A DNA stretch of 64,000 nt from Camarhynchus parvulus (taxonomy: Eukaryota; Chordata; Aves; Passeriformes; Thraupidae), in assembly GCF_901933205.1 (NCBI RefSeq), contig NC_044573.1, positions 27,153,493-27,217,492 on the forward strand, given 5' to 3'. Under the pieces are notes generated by a model. That model did no database searches and had not been told where the DNA came from. It saw only the letters and a program-made list of their open reading frames with translations. Below are positions 50,111 through 64,000 of this stretch, piece by piece; the first letter of the stretch is position 1; each line of letters starts with the position of its first letter. Made by a program: the position numbers and the translations under genes.

Positions 50111-52570
50111 CAAAGAAACAAGCCCCTGCTCATCATCCTCTTACTGCATCTTCAGCCACCCTGACAAGGGTAAAAAGGGGGAGGAAAGAGGGGCCCTGGA
50201 CTGGTGTTGGTACCAGCGTGAGGAGGCAGTGCTGTTGCTCTTCTGGATGTTGAGCTCCAGAGGGAAGTCCTATGACCCAAGCCTGGGTCATGAGTTTCTT
50301 TTCCCAAACCGTGCTGCAATCTGCCAAACACAGCTTGTCAACTGAGGATACAATAGATTTTACTCATGACAGATATGCATACACACACATATATACACAT
50401 GAAAAGCTCATTCAGTAGGATTAGGCAAAATTACCAGAGCATGTGCAAAACAGCAGTGCCAGTTGCTGAAAGCATGCCCCTTGCTTGCTCATTTTGAGAA
50501 ATGATTTCAATTTCTTCCAGTCTCTCACTCCAGGAATATTATTGTGGACACAACATGGAGATCTATGTACTAATTGTTTCAAGAAATTTTCAAGTAGTGA
50601 TAGTTAGGCCTTTATGATGTTACATTCCCTAGGGAAATTTTTATTCAGATTTTCATTTAGTTTTTATTCTACAGTTTAGGGGCAGATACCTGGAATGCTG
50701 AGGACCACATCTTGCTGAGGAACACATGCTTGATCCTTCCTGGGCAGGCTTTGGCCACAACAGTGGGAAAGCCATAGCTTATTCAGAGCCATGCAGATGA
50801 CACCTACTCTTGCCGCTTTGCACAGCTTAAACCCTAGAAACAGCAACGTGAGGTGAGAGAAGGTGAAGAGAGAGGTAAGATCAGATCATTTATTGCAGCT
50901 CCTCCCTATTGTGGATACAGATAGATCTCAATGGACGAAGTGTTTTCTGAAGAAGTTTGAAGCCAGGGGACAGGAATCATGTCCCTCCTGGATCCCAGGA
51001 GCAATTTACTTGCAGTGTGGGACTAGACCCCGGGTACAGGGAGCGACAGTGCAAGAGCACTGGCGAAGGGCTGTTCATATACTGCTCAGATTTGTTTCTG
51101 AAGCTTCTTCCCCTCTTTCCCTCAGCCCCTCGGGTGTGCAGGTGCCGTGGCTGCCCAGTGCAGATGGCAGGAGTGGAGCACTGCCTCCCCCAGTGCCAGT
51201 GGGTGCGGTGACCAAGGCTCTGCCGGCCCGAGCAGCCGGGTCTGGGAGCAGACTCTGCACAGCCGTGCGCAATGCTGCCTGATGATTCACTCCAGCTCGC
51301 TTCTCATTCCCTTGGGAACACAGAAGGGAGTCAGGGAGCAGACCAGCACCCTGCAGACAGTTTCCCCAGGCATAAGTTTCCCCTTCCCAGCGAGCCTATG
51401 TCCTTACTTAAGGGCAGTATGGAAAACCTGTCAGAATAACCACCAGTAAAGGATTATTGTTGTGAAGTACCAAGCAAGGATTTAGCCTACTGCCTGCAAC
51501 TCTCCTCAGTCCTACTAAGAGGTGAGGGGTGAGCCTGAGGGCTGTCCCACAAACTGGGCAAGGTGGAGATGCAGGGTGCTACCAATAGGCCACTGGGCTG
51601 GCCTGGAAAGAGGTTCTTTAGCAGAGTAAAAATACCTGACTTTGACAGCCAGCATGCTGGCTTGTGTATGCATAATTTGCTGTGATCATGCTATAAATCA
51701 AGATGAGACTGCTAAAATTATGTATGACCTCATTTGATAGATTATCTAATAAGAAATTTGCTAATGCAGTTTATCACTTAAAAAGCCATACGACTGCTAA
51801 GGATGAGTACTTTACTGCAGCACATTTAAACCTAATTGTCAGAGGAGAAAAGCAAGCGGATTTCAGAGGTGAGTTAGAAGAGCATCCTTATGAGGATGAT
51901 GTCTTCACTAAATCAGTGGTGCAATGCAGCAAGCAGGGTGGAAAGGAGTCTCCTCTGGATAAAGGTACAGAAAGCTGCTAGACAAGGCTGTGCTGTGTGA
52001 GAATACTGCATGGACTCACTGATCAGTAGCACCTTTATAAATGTAAATAGTTGTATCCTAACTGGCATGCTTGCTTTTATTGTTTAATCTAGTGTTATCT
52101 TTTAATTTTTCTGACATTTCAGTTCTGTTTCACTGTCTTGCAAGCAGATCTAAAATCCCTGATATGTGCAAAGAAACTACTAGCCTAGACCTCTAGCTCT
52201 AACTTGCTATTCTGGTTATGATGCCTGTCAGAATAAAAAGGGTAATTGTTTTGCTGCTATATGTTACCATCAAATATTTTTGTTCTTCCAGTCCTGTGAC
52301 TCATTTAAAAAGACTGAACATCACTTTGACATAGACAAACAGAACTAGAAAGCAGCTCAAGCCAATGAAATAAACCTTGTTTTGCAGGTTTGTTAATCAC
52401 TTATTCTGTTCCAACCCCAAATTTATGATTAATATGATTAAAATATAAATGCTGTTTTCTTTACTGATATATTTCTAAAGCTCACTCTGGGGTCTAAATG
52501 CCTATATATACTGCCTGGATGTATGATACTGTTCAAAGCCTCTGAGATAAACATTAAACCTCCTCACAAC
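50111..52570. other. Intergenic DNA
   Basis: AT-rich to balanced, without recognised genes. A minus-strand consensus splice donor GTGAGT occurs at about 50090, beside the island described above, but no exon can be supported from it. The segment 51640-51880 has the low-complexity-free, AT-rich texture of a conserved non-coding element. Confidence 0.5.
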
Positions 52571-52577
52571 TCTCTCT

Positions 52578-52629
<52 letters not shown>
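52571..52629. repeat. Compound microsatellite (TC)n(TG)n
   Basis: About five TC units are followed by about 24 TG units without interruption. It is the longest pure microsatellite in the window and likely polymorphic. The Cys-Val repeat in the open frame across it is an artefact. Alternating purine-pyrimidine DNA of this length can adopt Z-DNA. Confidence 0.95.
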
Positions 52630-52630
<1 letters not shown>

Positions 52631-55600
52631 TGTAGAGGGGGAGGTGTTAGAGAAGTGATGATTTTGAACTCCATTTTAGGATTGGGAAAAATGAGGTGGA
52701 AACATAAAAGAGCTTACAAATGGCCACACAGAAAATCATTATCAGAGCCAAGGCTAAACCTCTGACTTCTCTGATCCCCAACTCATCTCCTGACTGCCTG
52801 GAGCAAAACTTGCAAATGTCCCCTTTCTATGCCCCCACACCTTGACCAAGTCCTGCCTCATTTGTACCCTGCCCAAAAGGGGGAATTTGTTCTTCTCCAG
52901 GGAAAATGATGGCAGAAATGGGGAAATTGGATGTTGCTGTACAGAAAATGTGACCATTGGCACAAGAAGGCAGGAGGTAATTTTACTGAGCACTGCTAAT
53001 TCAAAACAGTAGGCGATACCTCTGCATTGACTTAGGTGTGTGACTAATGATTTGGGATTTTAGAGGAGCTACTAGTGTCACAAGAAAAGCAAAGATACTT
53101 GTAAAACACTGTAAATTCCAGGGCCTGGGATCAAGGAGCTGAAGAAAGATATTTTGGTAGAGGCATAAATTAGAGTCAGACAGGGGGACTCCCCATGCCA
53201 TTTGTATAGGAGGCCCACCTAAATATTATGATGCCTGTATTGATAATGTAGCACCAGTTGGGCAGCTGGGACTGTGCCTGAGAGACCTGGAGCCTGCTTT
53301 TCTCTGTGAACACACAAAGCTCTGTGTATACACCTGACCGGAGTGATTTATTTACAAAAGAGAAAGCCACAAAGTAATGGCAATGTCACCTGCACATTAA
53401 ATGGCCCAGCTCTAAAGGGGAGAAGCCACTTGAAGGGTAACAGCATAGTTCACCATTTGTGCCTTTCCCCACTGACATTAACTGATAGAAGCTGAACTAG
53501 TGGATTTTACATTGAAGACATATTTCTACAAGAAGCTAGACTCAGGGCATCTGCTCACTCACCCTAGACTGTAAAATAACACCCTGATTTTAATTTTTGG
53601 TCACAGCTGATACGCCTTAAGACAGAAGTTTCATCATAAAGCTTTCATTAGTCATTCCTTGAGTCATCCTGTTTCATGAGCTCTTACCCCTACCAAGATA
53701 AAATCTAGCTATCAGTAACAATTCTCAGAGACCTACCAGTCAGTGATTCTGTGATGCAATCTGTAGCAGCCAGGCAGAATTTACTCCTCCATACTTCATC
53801 TCCTGCCAGCCATCAGCAAGGCAAAGTAAAAACAGCTGCTCTGAGCCCACATTATTGCAGTGAGATTCCAAGGGAGAGATGCTGAACCTCATTTAAAACC
53901 AAGGGAGAACCAAGAGAAGAAATAAAAGTCCTAACCCTGTACCTTTGAAGTGGAATGTTTTTTTTTCCTCAATACACATCTATTCAAAATAAATGCTTTT
54001 CATGCCTGCTGGGCAGTAAACCTTGCCATGTAGCTGCATAAACTGTGCTTGGCCATATGGTTAGCAATGCACCATGACGAGAGACATATCGTAAAAATAG
54101 TCCTGGTAGAAATATTCTTCAAACACCACTTATGGGCCAAAAATACCCTCTAGAAGAATCAGACTGGGAAAGTACATATTGAGGTTGCTATCTGGTACAA
54201 CAGGCAAATGCTCCTGCTGTGCAAATCAAAAGGTGGATTTTTTTGCTCTGAGAACATTAGGTAAATATTCCTAGACAGACAGATCTTAAATGCATGGCAG
54301 GGACTACAGCATGCATCCATTGATCAATGGTTAAAGAATGCCCAGAAAAGTTCAGGGGATGTGGGAAGAGAGCAAGGCTGCTCTGTGAGCAAGGTTTATC
54401 TGTGGTCATACCTGAGGACTGGGATACATTCCTTCAAAGGGTGGAAATCCCACCTCACCCCACCACACATTCTCCTAGATCATATGGGAGATGTTTAGCT
54501 GAGTCACCAGAGAAGAGCAATATAGAAATTTCCAAAGCTGGAAGGAGCAAAGTTTTACAGACATCCTATTATGTACAACTTACATAATTTGAGTACTTAG
54601 CTGCTTAGATAGTGATAGAACTTTATGGAATTAAAAAAAAAAGGAAGAAAAAGCTTCTCACAGATAATAATATAGCAAGAATGGAATTAAAATACTCAAA
54701 AATCAGTAAAACAAGTCCCATTTTCTTCTGGCTTTATTAGACATTTCCAAGAGGGATTTAATGCAACAAAGATGATCGCTCAACTCCTATAGCCATGACA
54801 TCATTTACACTGAACTGTGACTTCTCAAAACATTATTTTGCTTTTGGAAACAGAAGCTTCTGGTGACTTAGACACAAAAGGCAAAGATCAGGGTTCAAAC
54901 AGGAAGGACTGTTTTTAAGAGGACTGGTTTTTTTTCTGTTGAACTGCAAACTTGCACTAACTTCGGTGTGGATTCCTACTCTCATCTGTATGCAACACCT
55001 AATGTCTTGCAAAAGATGAGCAACTCTTATCTCCATGTACATAAAGATAAACACAGAAGTCTTGCACAAGCGGCTGCAGCAAAGGACTGTAATTAATATG
55101 GAAGGGTAACCATGCAGGCATGTTATACCTAGAATTATTTATTCTTTGATCACAAATTTTGGGGTTTATCTATGTTACATAAAATACCAAGGACTTAGAC
55201 CCTCCACTGGCTGAAGTCATAGCTCTCTATCACAGCACAGAGAATTACATTGATTTGTGTAAGATGATCACATATTTTGTAAAACATATTTTGGCCTACA
55301 TGCTGAAAGACTAGATTAAGGGAGTAGAAGGAAATAAGCCCTTTTAGAAGATAATAATCACATGCTTCAGTAAGGTGAGAAAGAAAGAACTATGACCTAC
55401 CCAGTGAGAAATGTACCCTTATTTCATATGCACAAGCCATGCTATCTCTAATAAAGTAACAACACCTTGTGCTGCAGAAACAGGATGGACACACATATGA
55501 ACAATACAAGGAGGGCTTACTTTAGGGGTGTTTCCTCTGCACTGCTTCTGGTACCTTCCTCTGCTTGCTTTTCCAAAGTAGCATCTCTCTGGTGGCTCAG

Positions 55601-58600
55601 CTTCTGTGCAGGTTATTCAAGGACTCTTTTTCAAGAACCAGTACCCTTGCAGGGATAAGGTTTATCTGAAAGGCAGGCTATGCAAACGAACATACAATAA
55701 ACTTAGGTGGTTCCACATTTTTTTCCACTCCAAACATTGTTCTTCCATCACCTGACACTTTGGTGCAAAATGCATCAACAGGCTAGAAGCTGGTATGTAA
55801 ACTTCACATGCCAAACATCGGGAATGCTAAGGACATCCATAGCTGAAGAGTTTCCATGATGGGAGAAGCCCATATTCATGTGAGGGTGGAAAACTTGGTT
55901 TACCAACAGTCAGACCATTTGCTTTGGAATGATTTGATCACATTTGGCATTAGATCAATTAATAGTTTACATGGTGCAACTGTGCTTGGGGAAGCATAGG
56001 CTTCCAGATTCCATGACTAAACACAGGAAAAGGGCAAGGAATGATAACAAAGGAATTCAAGTTATCTACTACCAGAAGGCAAACCTGATTTCCAACCAAA
56101 CACCTGCCATTAAGAAACAGTTTCCCACAAATTCCTCATTTCCTTTGTGGAGTCTCATATCTAATGTTAGCCAGGGATTAGAGGTAAGATGCCAAACAAT
56201 TTTGCCTATCGACAATAAAAGTTGGCCTGTTCTTTGCAGCAATAGTTAAAAAAATGAAAGGTGCACATGTGATGCTGCTCTTCCATCATTTTGAAGCTGT
56301 TCTTCAGGATATTGTATTGCTTTTTGTCTCTATTTATTTCCAAGTGCTATTGCTTGGCAGGCAAAACTTTTGGACTGTGTTATGTACCAATCCTTCCAGC
56401 ATCTAGGTTTTCACAATGTTATTAATACTCAAGAACACAGGAACAGATCTAAAATAAATATCCCACTGTACTCTTCACTGGGTCCTATGCATCAGCTACT
56501 GCACTAGGATAAAGCAATGCTTGGTATTCCACAACTGGATGGAGAACAGAGAAGGGGGAGCTCACAGCGAAATGCCGGGAACTCGTTCACTGTAAACAAC
56601 CAGGATGGGAGATAAATCAAAGCTGTTCTTTGATCCCAGCAGCCTGGGCTGTGTTCTGTTTGACTCTGCACCGACAGCCAAGAGCCCCTTTGCTCCCACA
56701 TTCACCAGGCATGAGGCATTATTGAGCCTCTCTGCCCACAGAGGCTGGGCTGGTGCAGCATTTATCAGGCTGGGATGAATCTGTGCAGGCCAAATAGGGG
56801 CAGGGCCCTCGCTCTGTGCCCAGGAGCAGCACAGGAAGCCTCTCACGGAGCAGCAGCAGTGACCCAGGTGCCTCAACTCCAACACTAATCATGCTTCCCT
56901 CTCTGCTGCTCCCAGAGGACTTAAAGGTGTTCCCTCAGATGCTATAATTTAGCCCTTCCAGGCATCAGTCCTGTTCACCCATGCGAGGACAACAGAGTAT
57001 TTAAAGCTGAAACAGCCAAAGAATATATTCAAGAATCTATGATAAAAGCTACAATTTTATGCACCGTGGAGCATCCATCAAGGAAATGCACAGAGCTAGT
57101 GCCACAAAATAATTACATGTGCCGAGTCCATTGTAAACACAGCTTTTATGTGCATCAGCACAGCTGGGGACAGTGTTTAAAAATATAATTATGTAATGCA
57201 TTTTATGCAGTCCGTGAGCCATTCAAGTGATACCATCGGTTCAGCAAAATTGCATGCAGCAGGTCTGTATCTACTGGCCTGAGCAAAGAAACATTTTTCA
57301 GGAGCATTATTTTTTTTTCCTGCCACAAAATAGATTTGTCTCCGATGCCTGTGGGGGATTTGTGTCTCTGTCATTGGCCACTTTCTCTCCTACTTTCACC
57401 AATGAAGGAGGAAGAAATGGGGAGTTATTTTTGGCCTTGCAGCAGACTCCAGCATCTAAATCAGTTAGTTCTGAAACCACTTGGGGTGGTGCCGGTTCTG
57501 TTTTAATGGCTTTGGAGGGAAGGAATTTGTGATGTCTGACTTAGTGAAAGGAAACAAAGCTGCTGGTGTGCGCTGGAAGGGCAAGGCAAGGTTAGGGCTC
57601 TGTGTAAGGAAGCCGGGTCCAGCCTTCAGTACAAGAAGCACAGCAAAGGGTGAGCTGTGGCTAGGGCAGCACAGAGGAGGCTATTACCGAGCCACACAGA
57701 GGCTCCAGTTAGCAGGAGATCTGTATTAAAATGCACAGAGAAAGCAAGCTTACAGCTACACTCACTGCTGACACCCTCAAACACCACCCCCCCCCCAGTT
57801 ATTTTATCCTTGCACAGCTTATAGTGTATGAGCTGCAAAATACGTAGAGGAAGCTTTGCTTTCCTTGTTCAGTCTGCAATTGCAGCTCAGTTGAGGTGAT
57901 GCAACAGTAAAATTTCTGATACAGAGCTTCACCATGCTGCTAAATGATAGGAGCTACAGCATCCACAGATATGTTTATCTGAGACAAAAACTGAGGTTTG
58001 TAGATACTACTTAATGGTCATTTTAAGGCCCCAAGGCTTTCACTACTTTGCAGACAGTAGATTATATGTCTCAACTAAATCCCACACAGAAAATTACGTT
58101 TGAGCTGTCAAAGTCTCTCTAGGAGACCCAGAAAATTGTTTTTTTCCTTTAAAGAGACCATTAAATAAATCTGTAGCTAGTTTCATAACAGAAGATCCAC
58201 AGGTAGGAGTAGCGAGATAGCTTCTTCAGCTAGCCAGGAGCTGCCTGGCATAGAGACAGGACTTGATGCTGATTTCTAAATATAGGATCTGATATCAGAA
58301 AAGAGATTTCCTTTTTTCTGTTAGATGCTGGGTCATGTGTAGCATACAGAAAAAGAGAGTGGGACCAAAATTCTGGTGTCTGCATGCTGGCATCATTGAG
58401 AAAGAGAGGCATAGCTCCTTGCATTCTCCCTCCCTTCCTATGAATATTGTATTTCTCTTGGCTTAGAGGGGCAGCATTGATGGGAAGAGGGAAGATATCA
58501 CAGCCAGGAGAGCCCATCACTGGCTGCAGCACGGCACAGCAGAGCCAAGGGGGAGCCCTGCTGTTGCATCACACCCGGGTGATCAGCAGGGCTCCACAGA

Positions 58601-61600
58601 ATGGCTGTTTGTCTGAAAGACAGGCAGACATCATCCAGCTACACTCCCAAAAGGAAGCAAATACAGCACTGTTTGAAAAATCTCAGAATTGCTGTATGTT
58701 TGATTCCAGAGTTCCTAAGGTATTTAGATGTTTCCTTCCCCACGGAAATCTCTGTAAAATACATTTTGTAGATGAAGCTCTTTGTATTCTCCGTGGCAGA
58801 TTGTGCAGATATAGACTGACACAGTGCATACCACCTCATTTCAGAGAAAGGGCAGCTATCAATGCCTTGCCTCCACTGCACAACCTGCAGGCACGTGTTG
58901 GTGACCATGTTTCATGTCACATTACACAAGGAGGATAAGGTTTCCCATGAACAATTTAAGTAAGCAAATATTCACACACATATATATTACATAGATACTT
59001 TATATCAGAATCTTTATACATTACTAAGGAAAGATTGATTTGGGGGACATCTAAGCAGTTAGATGGTTTCTGTAATTAAACTTGAGAAAAAGCAAACTTT
59101 TGCATTTCTAAAATCATTCAACATGATTTTTAAAGTTGCACATAGTGGAATTTTTTCTGGGGAACTCTATCAACACAATTACTGCTTTGCAACACAAGGA
59201 CATGCAGTATAGTTAGTCACAATGAAACAATTACCTCCTATCATGCACGCAACAGAAGGTATAAATAAGCGGTACTTTAAAATTAATTTTCTGAGCAGAA
59301 TTGGTCAGTGGCCAACTAAAAAGTCCTTCAGTCTGTAGTATCAGTATCAAATGAAGGAATTTTATGGCAGAGATTTTTTTAAGATGCAACATCTTATATT
59401 CTCATGTGAATTTGTAATTGTCCACTTGAACGTACTTGATAATTTAGAGGAAGACATATTTAACACAATGCCTGCAGACAGTGAGCTGCATTTTCAAAAC
59501 CACACTATTGAGCAAACACAGTCACAAGGTTATATGTCTATGGCTTGTTTATGCACAAGATAATTCCTTTGTGTCTGGTTCAGAATGTATGAGACCAACA
59601 GGTGAAGACCAAACTCTTCGTTGTATGCCTTGTCTAATCAACTGGTGAGGTACGAGTATAAAATGAATTTCAAAATTTACAGTTTTGGACCCTAAAATGC
59701 TATATTTACTACCTCCCAAAGGAAACATGTTAAGTAGAGTACTGTCAGCAGATAAGACATGGGGAAGAGGCAGGAATGAACAGGCAATGCAACTTCCTCA
59801 GGATCACATAACAGCTTTGTAGAGGAATTCACAGCAGAGCCCCTGACTTGTGTTCCACAGATTGCTAACCACTCTCATGTCCAAACTGCTTGCAGTGTGC
59901 CTTTCCATGGAATATCACAACTCTGCACTACTACAGAAGCAGCAGAGACCGCGTTCATTGAACATTTGTTAAACACATCTGGTTTAAGGTTCTTAACAAA
60001 AAAGTTACTTGAAAGAGTATGCTCTATCCAAGTGCATTCAACAGAGCTTTATGACTTAAAAGCTAAAAGCAAATTTGATTACAAAAACCACTTTCAAATG
60101 GAATGTGTTGTATATGATCACAGGCAACCTTCAAAACATAAATAATTTATGTCAGTGCCTTCTGGGTGAAGCCTAGCTGTGCATTCAGAGGTAGAAATAT
60201 GCAGGCAGAATGTTGTGTCCTAGAAAGAAGAACAAATGCTACTTCTACCTTTCTGAGACAACAGAGAATCCCAACAGTGACGTGAGCACAGGAAAAAAAA
60301 ATTAGTTAAAAGCAGGGAGAATCCTTCAGACTGTGTGTGCAATAACTTCTGAATATCCATAAAGACATTAGTGCTAACTATATTTATTAGCTAGCAGAAT
60401 TGCCTAGGTGTAACTAAAACTCTGATTCCTTGAAGCCAGTCACTCATTCTTAAAATATGGTACATATGTGAAACTGTTACCACTTCCAAAAGAGACAACT
60501 GCCTTGGCACAGCAGACTAAGTGACACTGCAGGGTAAATGGGGGGATTTGGTCACAGGTCTGGAGGAGTGTTGTAAGGAGAACCCATCAACCCCTTGCCC
60601 TTAAATTCCTTCAGTGCTCTTCCTTTAATCCCTCATACTAATGTTATTTATGCAGTGTTTATTAGAATTGGTTTCTAATTTCAGGTGCCTCACTAAAACC
60701 ACCCAGCTGCTAGAGGTTTGCATACCTCCATCTGAGGTAATGGAAGCAATGGGCAATACCTGGTCTCATCTCCTTCCCTATGACTGCAGTAACACATTCC
60801 CACTTTTTCAAACACCACTACTCAGCACAAATGGCTACTCAAGCCGTATTTCCTTAAAAAGGTGGGAGTTGAGGAAGCATTGGCTATTTGGGGACTTGCA
60901 GGCAAAATATGTTTTTTTTAAGTAAGAAGATACCAGCAGATGGATTTCATGAAGGAAAAACATGGAACAAAATGCCATAGCCAGTCCAAATAGTTACAGC
61001 AAAAAAGAAATGTGAAACTGAAGCCCAGCTTGTTAACGGTGTCTTGGCAGAGCGCAGTTGCAGGTAATAATTGTCTTCCCAGTCCAAATTCATGCACTTC
61101 CCAGCCCATGAAATGGAAAGCTGAGAACATAATCACCCTGACTGGCAGGCAGAGCTGGTGGATGGCAGCTTTGAGCTACTTGGAGACTACAAAAGAGACT
61201 CAGCCCTTAGAACAAGCAGGTGCTGGTCAGCCTCTTCCATGGTGACCCTCCAAAGCATCTCATAATGAGGCTGTTTCCTTTTACTCACTGTGCACAACAA
61301 CAGAAGTGGTGGTATGGCCTCATCAACAATGGACAAGGAGAGGTGATAACCAACATCTACCTGCAGCACCATGTAAGAGCACTGTATTCCTTCCCCCATT
61401 GGAAAAAGTAGGTAGATGTGGAGAAAGGTTCACAGAAGTTCTTACCCTCTGTTCTACCCTGAATTTTCTAGAATTCATGGCCACTGGCTGAAGCCACTTT
61501 TGAGTATTCACTTACCTGGCATATGCAGGTGAGAAATTGTTCTGTTATAAAGTGAGAGAGTTAAAGGCAAGAATGGACCACTATAAGCACCCTTTCTAAT

Positions 61601-62430
61601 CTCCAATGTATTTAATTTCAATTCAGTAACCCCATCAAGAACCACATAACCATCTATTTAAGTAAATACCTGGCTAAAACATGTCTTCTGAAAATACATT
61701 AATTCTTGTCTTAAGATGAATATATGAACAATCACTCCTTAGGAGATTTTTTTCAGTAATAAAAATTATTTCAAAATTAAGCCAAATTTCTAATTTGTGC
61801 TTACTTACCCTCAGGTTCCAGATGTCTGAGACATACTCCACCAGTCTCCACACATTCTCTTGAGCCATTCAATCATTTTTTGGTAGTACCATCTTTCTGT
61901 GAGGGTACTTTATACTGAGCAAGTCAGCTTTTAGTCTTCTTCCTGATAAAGCTAAACCAGCTCTCCACTGAGGCTCTCCTAATAAAGATTCCAGGCCTCA
62001 AATCTGTTTGTGGCTTTCTGTGAAATCTTTAATCAATACCTAGGCAACTAAAATATCTGTCAAAAAATAAAGGTTATTCAGACAGAAAGGGGCATACGAG
62101 GAGAAGGAGTGTGCACTTCACACAGCAAGTCTACAGCATTACAAAATACAACATTCAGATCTAGACTTCATCTGTTTTGTTAAGTTACAACCTCACCTTT
62201 AAATCTCCTACACGTACAGGAAGAAAAAATTAGGGAAATCATTGTATTTTCATATCTGAGGACAAATGTTAGACCCCCCTGCATTGTAGAGAGTGCTGCT
62301 TAGGCAGTGTGCAGGGCAGTGTTCAGCCAGAGGCTGGGATTAAGGAGGTGTGCAGAGTGTACCCAGGATAGCTACACTGCCTGGAGCTGCCTGGAGGCTG
62401 CTCTGCCTCCCCCTGCCAAGGGCTGGCCAG
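52630..62430. other. Intergenic DNA
   Basis: No gene, RNA gene or mobile element recognised. A C10 run lies at 57787-57796. The segment 57000-57230 contains several TAATTA-type homeodomain cores and looks like a conserved enhancer in texture. The longest open frames, 163 codons (plus, 58447-58938) and 107 codons (minus, 56562-56885), show no domain. Confidence 0.6.
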
Positions 62431-62566
62431 GACTGCTTCCATCCCGCCCTGCCCTGCTGCAGGTCACCAGCCTGCACCCAAACTGGGCACTGATATTTGG
62501 GACTGCTTCCACCCTGCCCTGCTGCAGGTCACCTTTCTGCACCCCAACTGGGCACTGATGTTTGGG
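62431..62566. repeat. Tandem duplication, 70-bp and 66-bp copies
   Basis: Two adjacent copies begin gactgcttcca (62431 and 62501). They share tgccctgctgcaggtcacc and actgggcactgat and both end in tttggg. They differ by a few substitutions and a 5-bp cct/gc-type gap. The unit is GC-rich, within a local GC-rich patch (62290-62570). Confidence 0.88.
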
Positions 62567-64000
62567 CTGCAGGCCGTGGCTATTCAAGGACCTAGTTCAT
62601 ATTTGCTAAGCTGTTAATTACAGTGTAGGACTTAGTTTCTAATACCAACGACGCAGCAGGAAGCTCCCAAAGTCCCTACTTCACCCTTCTCCACCAGTAC
62701 CAAGGGGACTCCATACTACTGTTACTTTCACATCATTATGCTTCTAAAAATGATCAGATCACAGTTTCAAGAAGGAGCCATCCTTGGAATGGCATATATT
62801 TAAAAGAAAGGCAATTTCCAATTACTAGAGTCTATAAAAGCCAGAGATCAGATTCAATTACACTGCACTTTGCAATTTACAATCTGTTGGTGTTCATTTC
62901 AGCAGAGGCTTGTTAAATGCTCTCTTGCTGCAGACCTTCAAAATGTTCTTGCCAACTGAAAGAGCAGTGGTTCTTAGTCCAGAGCGTTACCGTGGCTTAA
63001 GCCATTAAAATCTGGGTCAGACCCCAGCCTCTGCTCAGAAACCCCACTTAGGCAAGGATGGCACATGGCTGGGTTTCAGCCCAGTGAAGGAACCTGGTGG
63101 GCTACTGAGCAAAGCTGCTGTGAGCCCACATTTAAAATGTGAAGTCACCAGAATACACAAATATGCAATATGTCACATTCTGACAGGCTCACTGACCTAT
63201 TATGGTTCCAAATCCAGAATTTGGATGTCCTTGGATTTTCCTTTTTTGAGAGTGAGGCTCTCTGGCTGCACAGTTTGGTTGCTACTGCTGTGGCACATAA
63301 GTCCTCAGAGGTAACAGGCATGCCGTGGAGGTGCTTGCCCTGATGTTTCCTGATGCACATTCAGCAGATCCACAACCCAAGGCAGATGACAAAATCCAAG
63401 GGAAGAGCCACAAAGGCAGTAGATTCCCAGGCAGGTGATCTTTGCAAGCCTCTTCATGTAAGTACAATGACAAATATCCCTTAGGAGTGCTACTATAAAA
63501 TTTAGGCAGCAGTGGTAAAGTCAGTAGAATTGTATCAGTTCATACCAGATCAAAATGTGGCACTCTCTAGGAAACTGTGTATCAGTGGTATATAATTGAT
63601 TAGTTGAAGACACAGGTTTCAAAAGAATCCCTAGCTCAGGAAAAATGCAAAGTGTCTTTTGATGTGTTACAACTAAGATTCAATATATACCATTAAAGTT
63701 GATGGCAAAAATATTTGCAAAAATGGAAACTTATTACATTTCTAAACTCATCCCAGGGCTAACTCAGTCACTTCCGCTACTTCTGCACATCTACTGGTGT
63801 GGACCTTGTCAAATACCTGAAAACATGAAACTAAACCAGGGGAGGAGAACAACAACAGAAACAACAGCAAGCATCCCTCTTAGTAGCTAAAGATAAGACA
63901 TATTTTCCAACAAGAAATGTGCCAGAAACACCAAACTGATCCACTAGCAAGGCAAACCAAAATGCTTTAAGATTTGTTTAGGAGACTAGATACCAACAAA
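62567..64000. other. Intergenic DNA at the window end
   Basis: No gene or repeat recognised up to the window edge. Confidence 0.6.

Noticed and set aside
52523..52765. 80-codon frame with repeated Cys-Val
   Set aside because: It is the translation of a TG microsatellite.

Overview
The window looks like vertebrate nuclear DNA, most likely from a bird. It has long AT-rich non-coding stretches and one intron-rich gene with GT-AG splicing. A CpG island covers that gene's first exon, and two 5'-truncated copies of CR1, the dominant LINE of birds and other sauropsids, are present. Nothing is bacterial: there are no operons, no CRISPR arrays and no recognisable tRNA or rRNA.

The only gene I can fully support is calmodulin, on the minus strand from about 25256 (inferred start) to about 12200 (poly(A) end). 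Six coding exons (3, 31, 144, 107, 136 and 29 bp) join to 450 bp, which is 149 residues plus a stop, with the standard vertebrate calmodulin sequence and four intact EF-hands. The exon layout, with the first coding exon carrying only the ATG, is the classic one for this family. Synonymous codon choices and the 3' UTR, which matches what I remember of mammalian CALM2 from just after the stop to the AATAAA, point to CALM2 rather than CALM1 or CALM3.

Layout: 1-12200 is intergenic DNA downstream of CALM2, with an LTR-like segment near 9.1-9.4 kb and a CR1 fragment at 9.8-10.1 kb. 12200-25256 is CALM2. 24640-25860 is its CpG island, with G-quadruplex-prone tracts on opposite strands on either side of the start. 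25974-26235 is a second CR1 fragment about 0.7 kb upstream of the promoter. 26.2-64 kb is a gene-poor desert upstream of CALM2 holding simple repeats, two short tandem duplications, and GC-rich islands at 43.9-44.5 and 49.4-50.1 kb.

The most interesting unexplained items are three GC-rich blocks in AT-rich surroundings: one inside CALM2 intron 1 (22.9-23.6 kb, with a 276-codon open frame and a later AATAAA on the same strand), one at 43.9-44.5 kb ending in an AATAAA on the minus strand, and one at 49.4-50.1 kb with a TATA box and a near-match to an RFX X-box. Any could be an undescribed promoter, lncRNA or lineage-specific gene. All could equally be chance open frames in GC-rich DNA. I see no convincing new multi-gene system.
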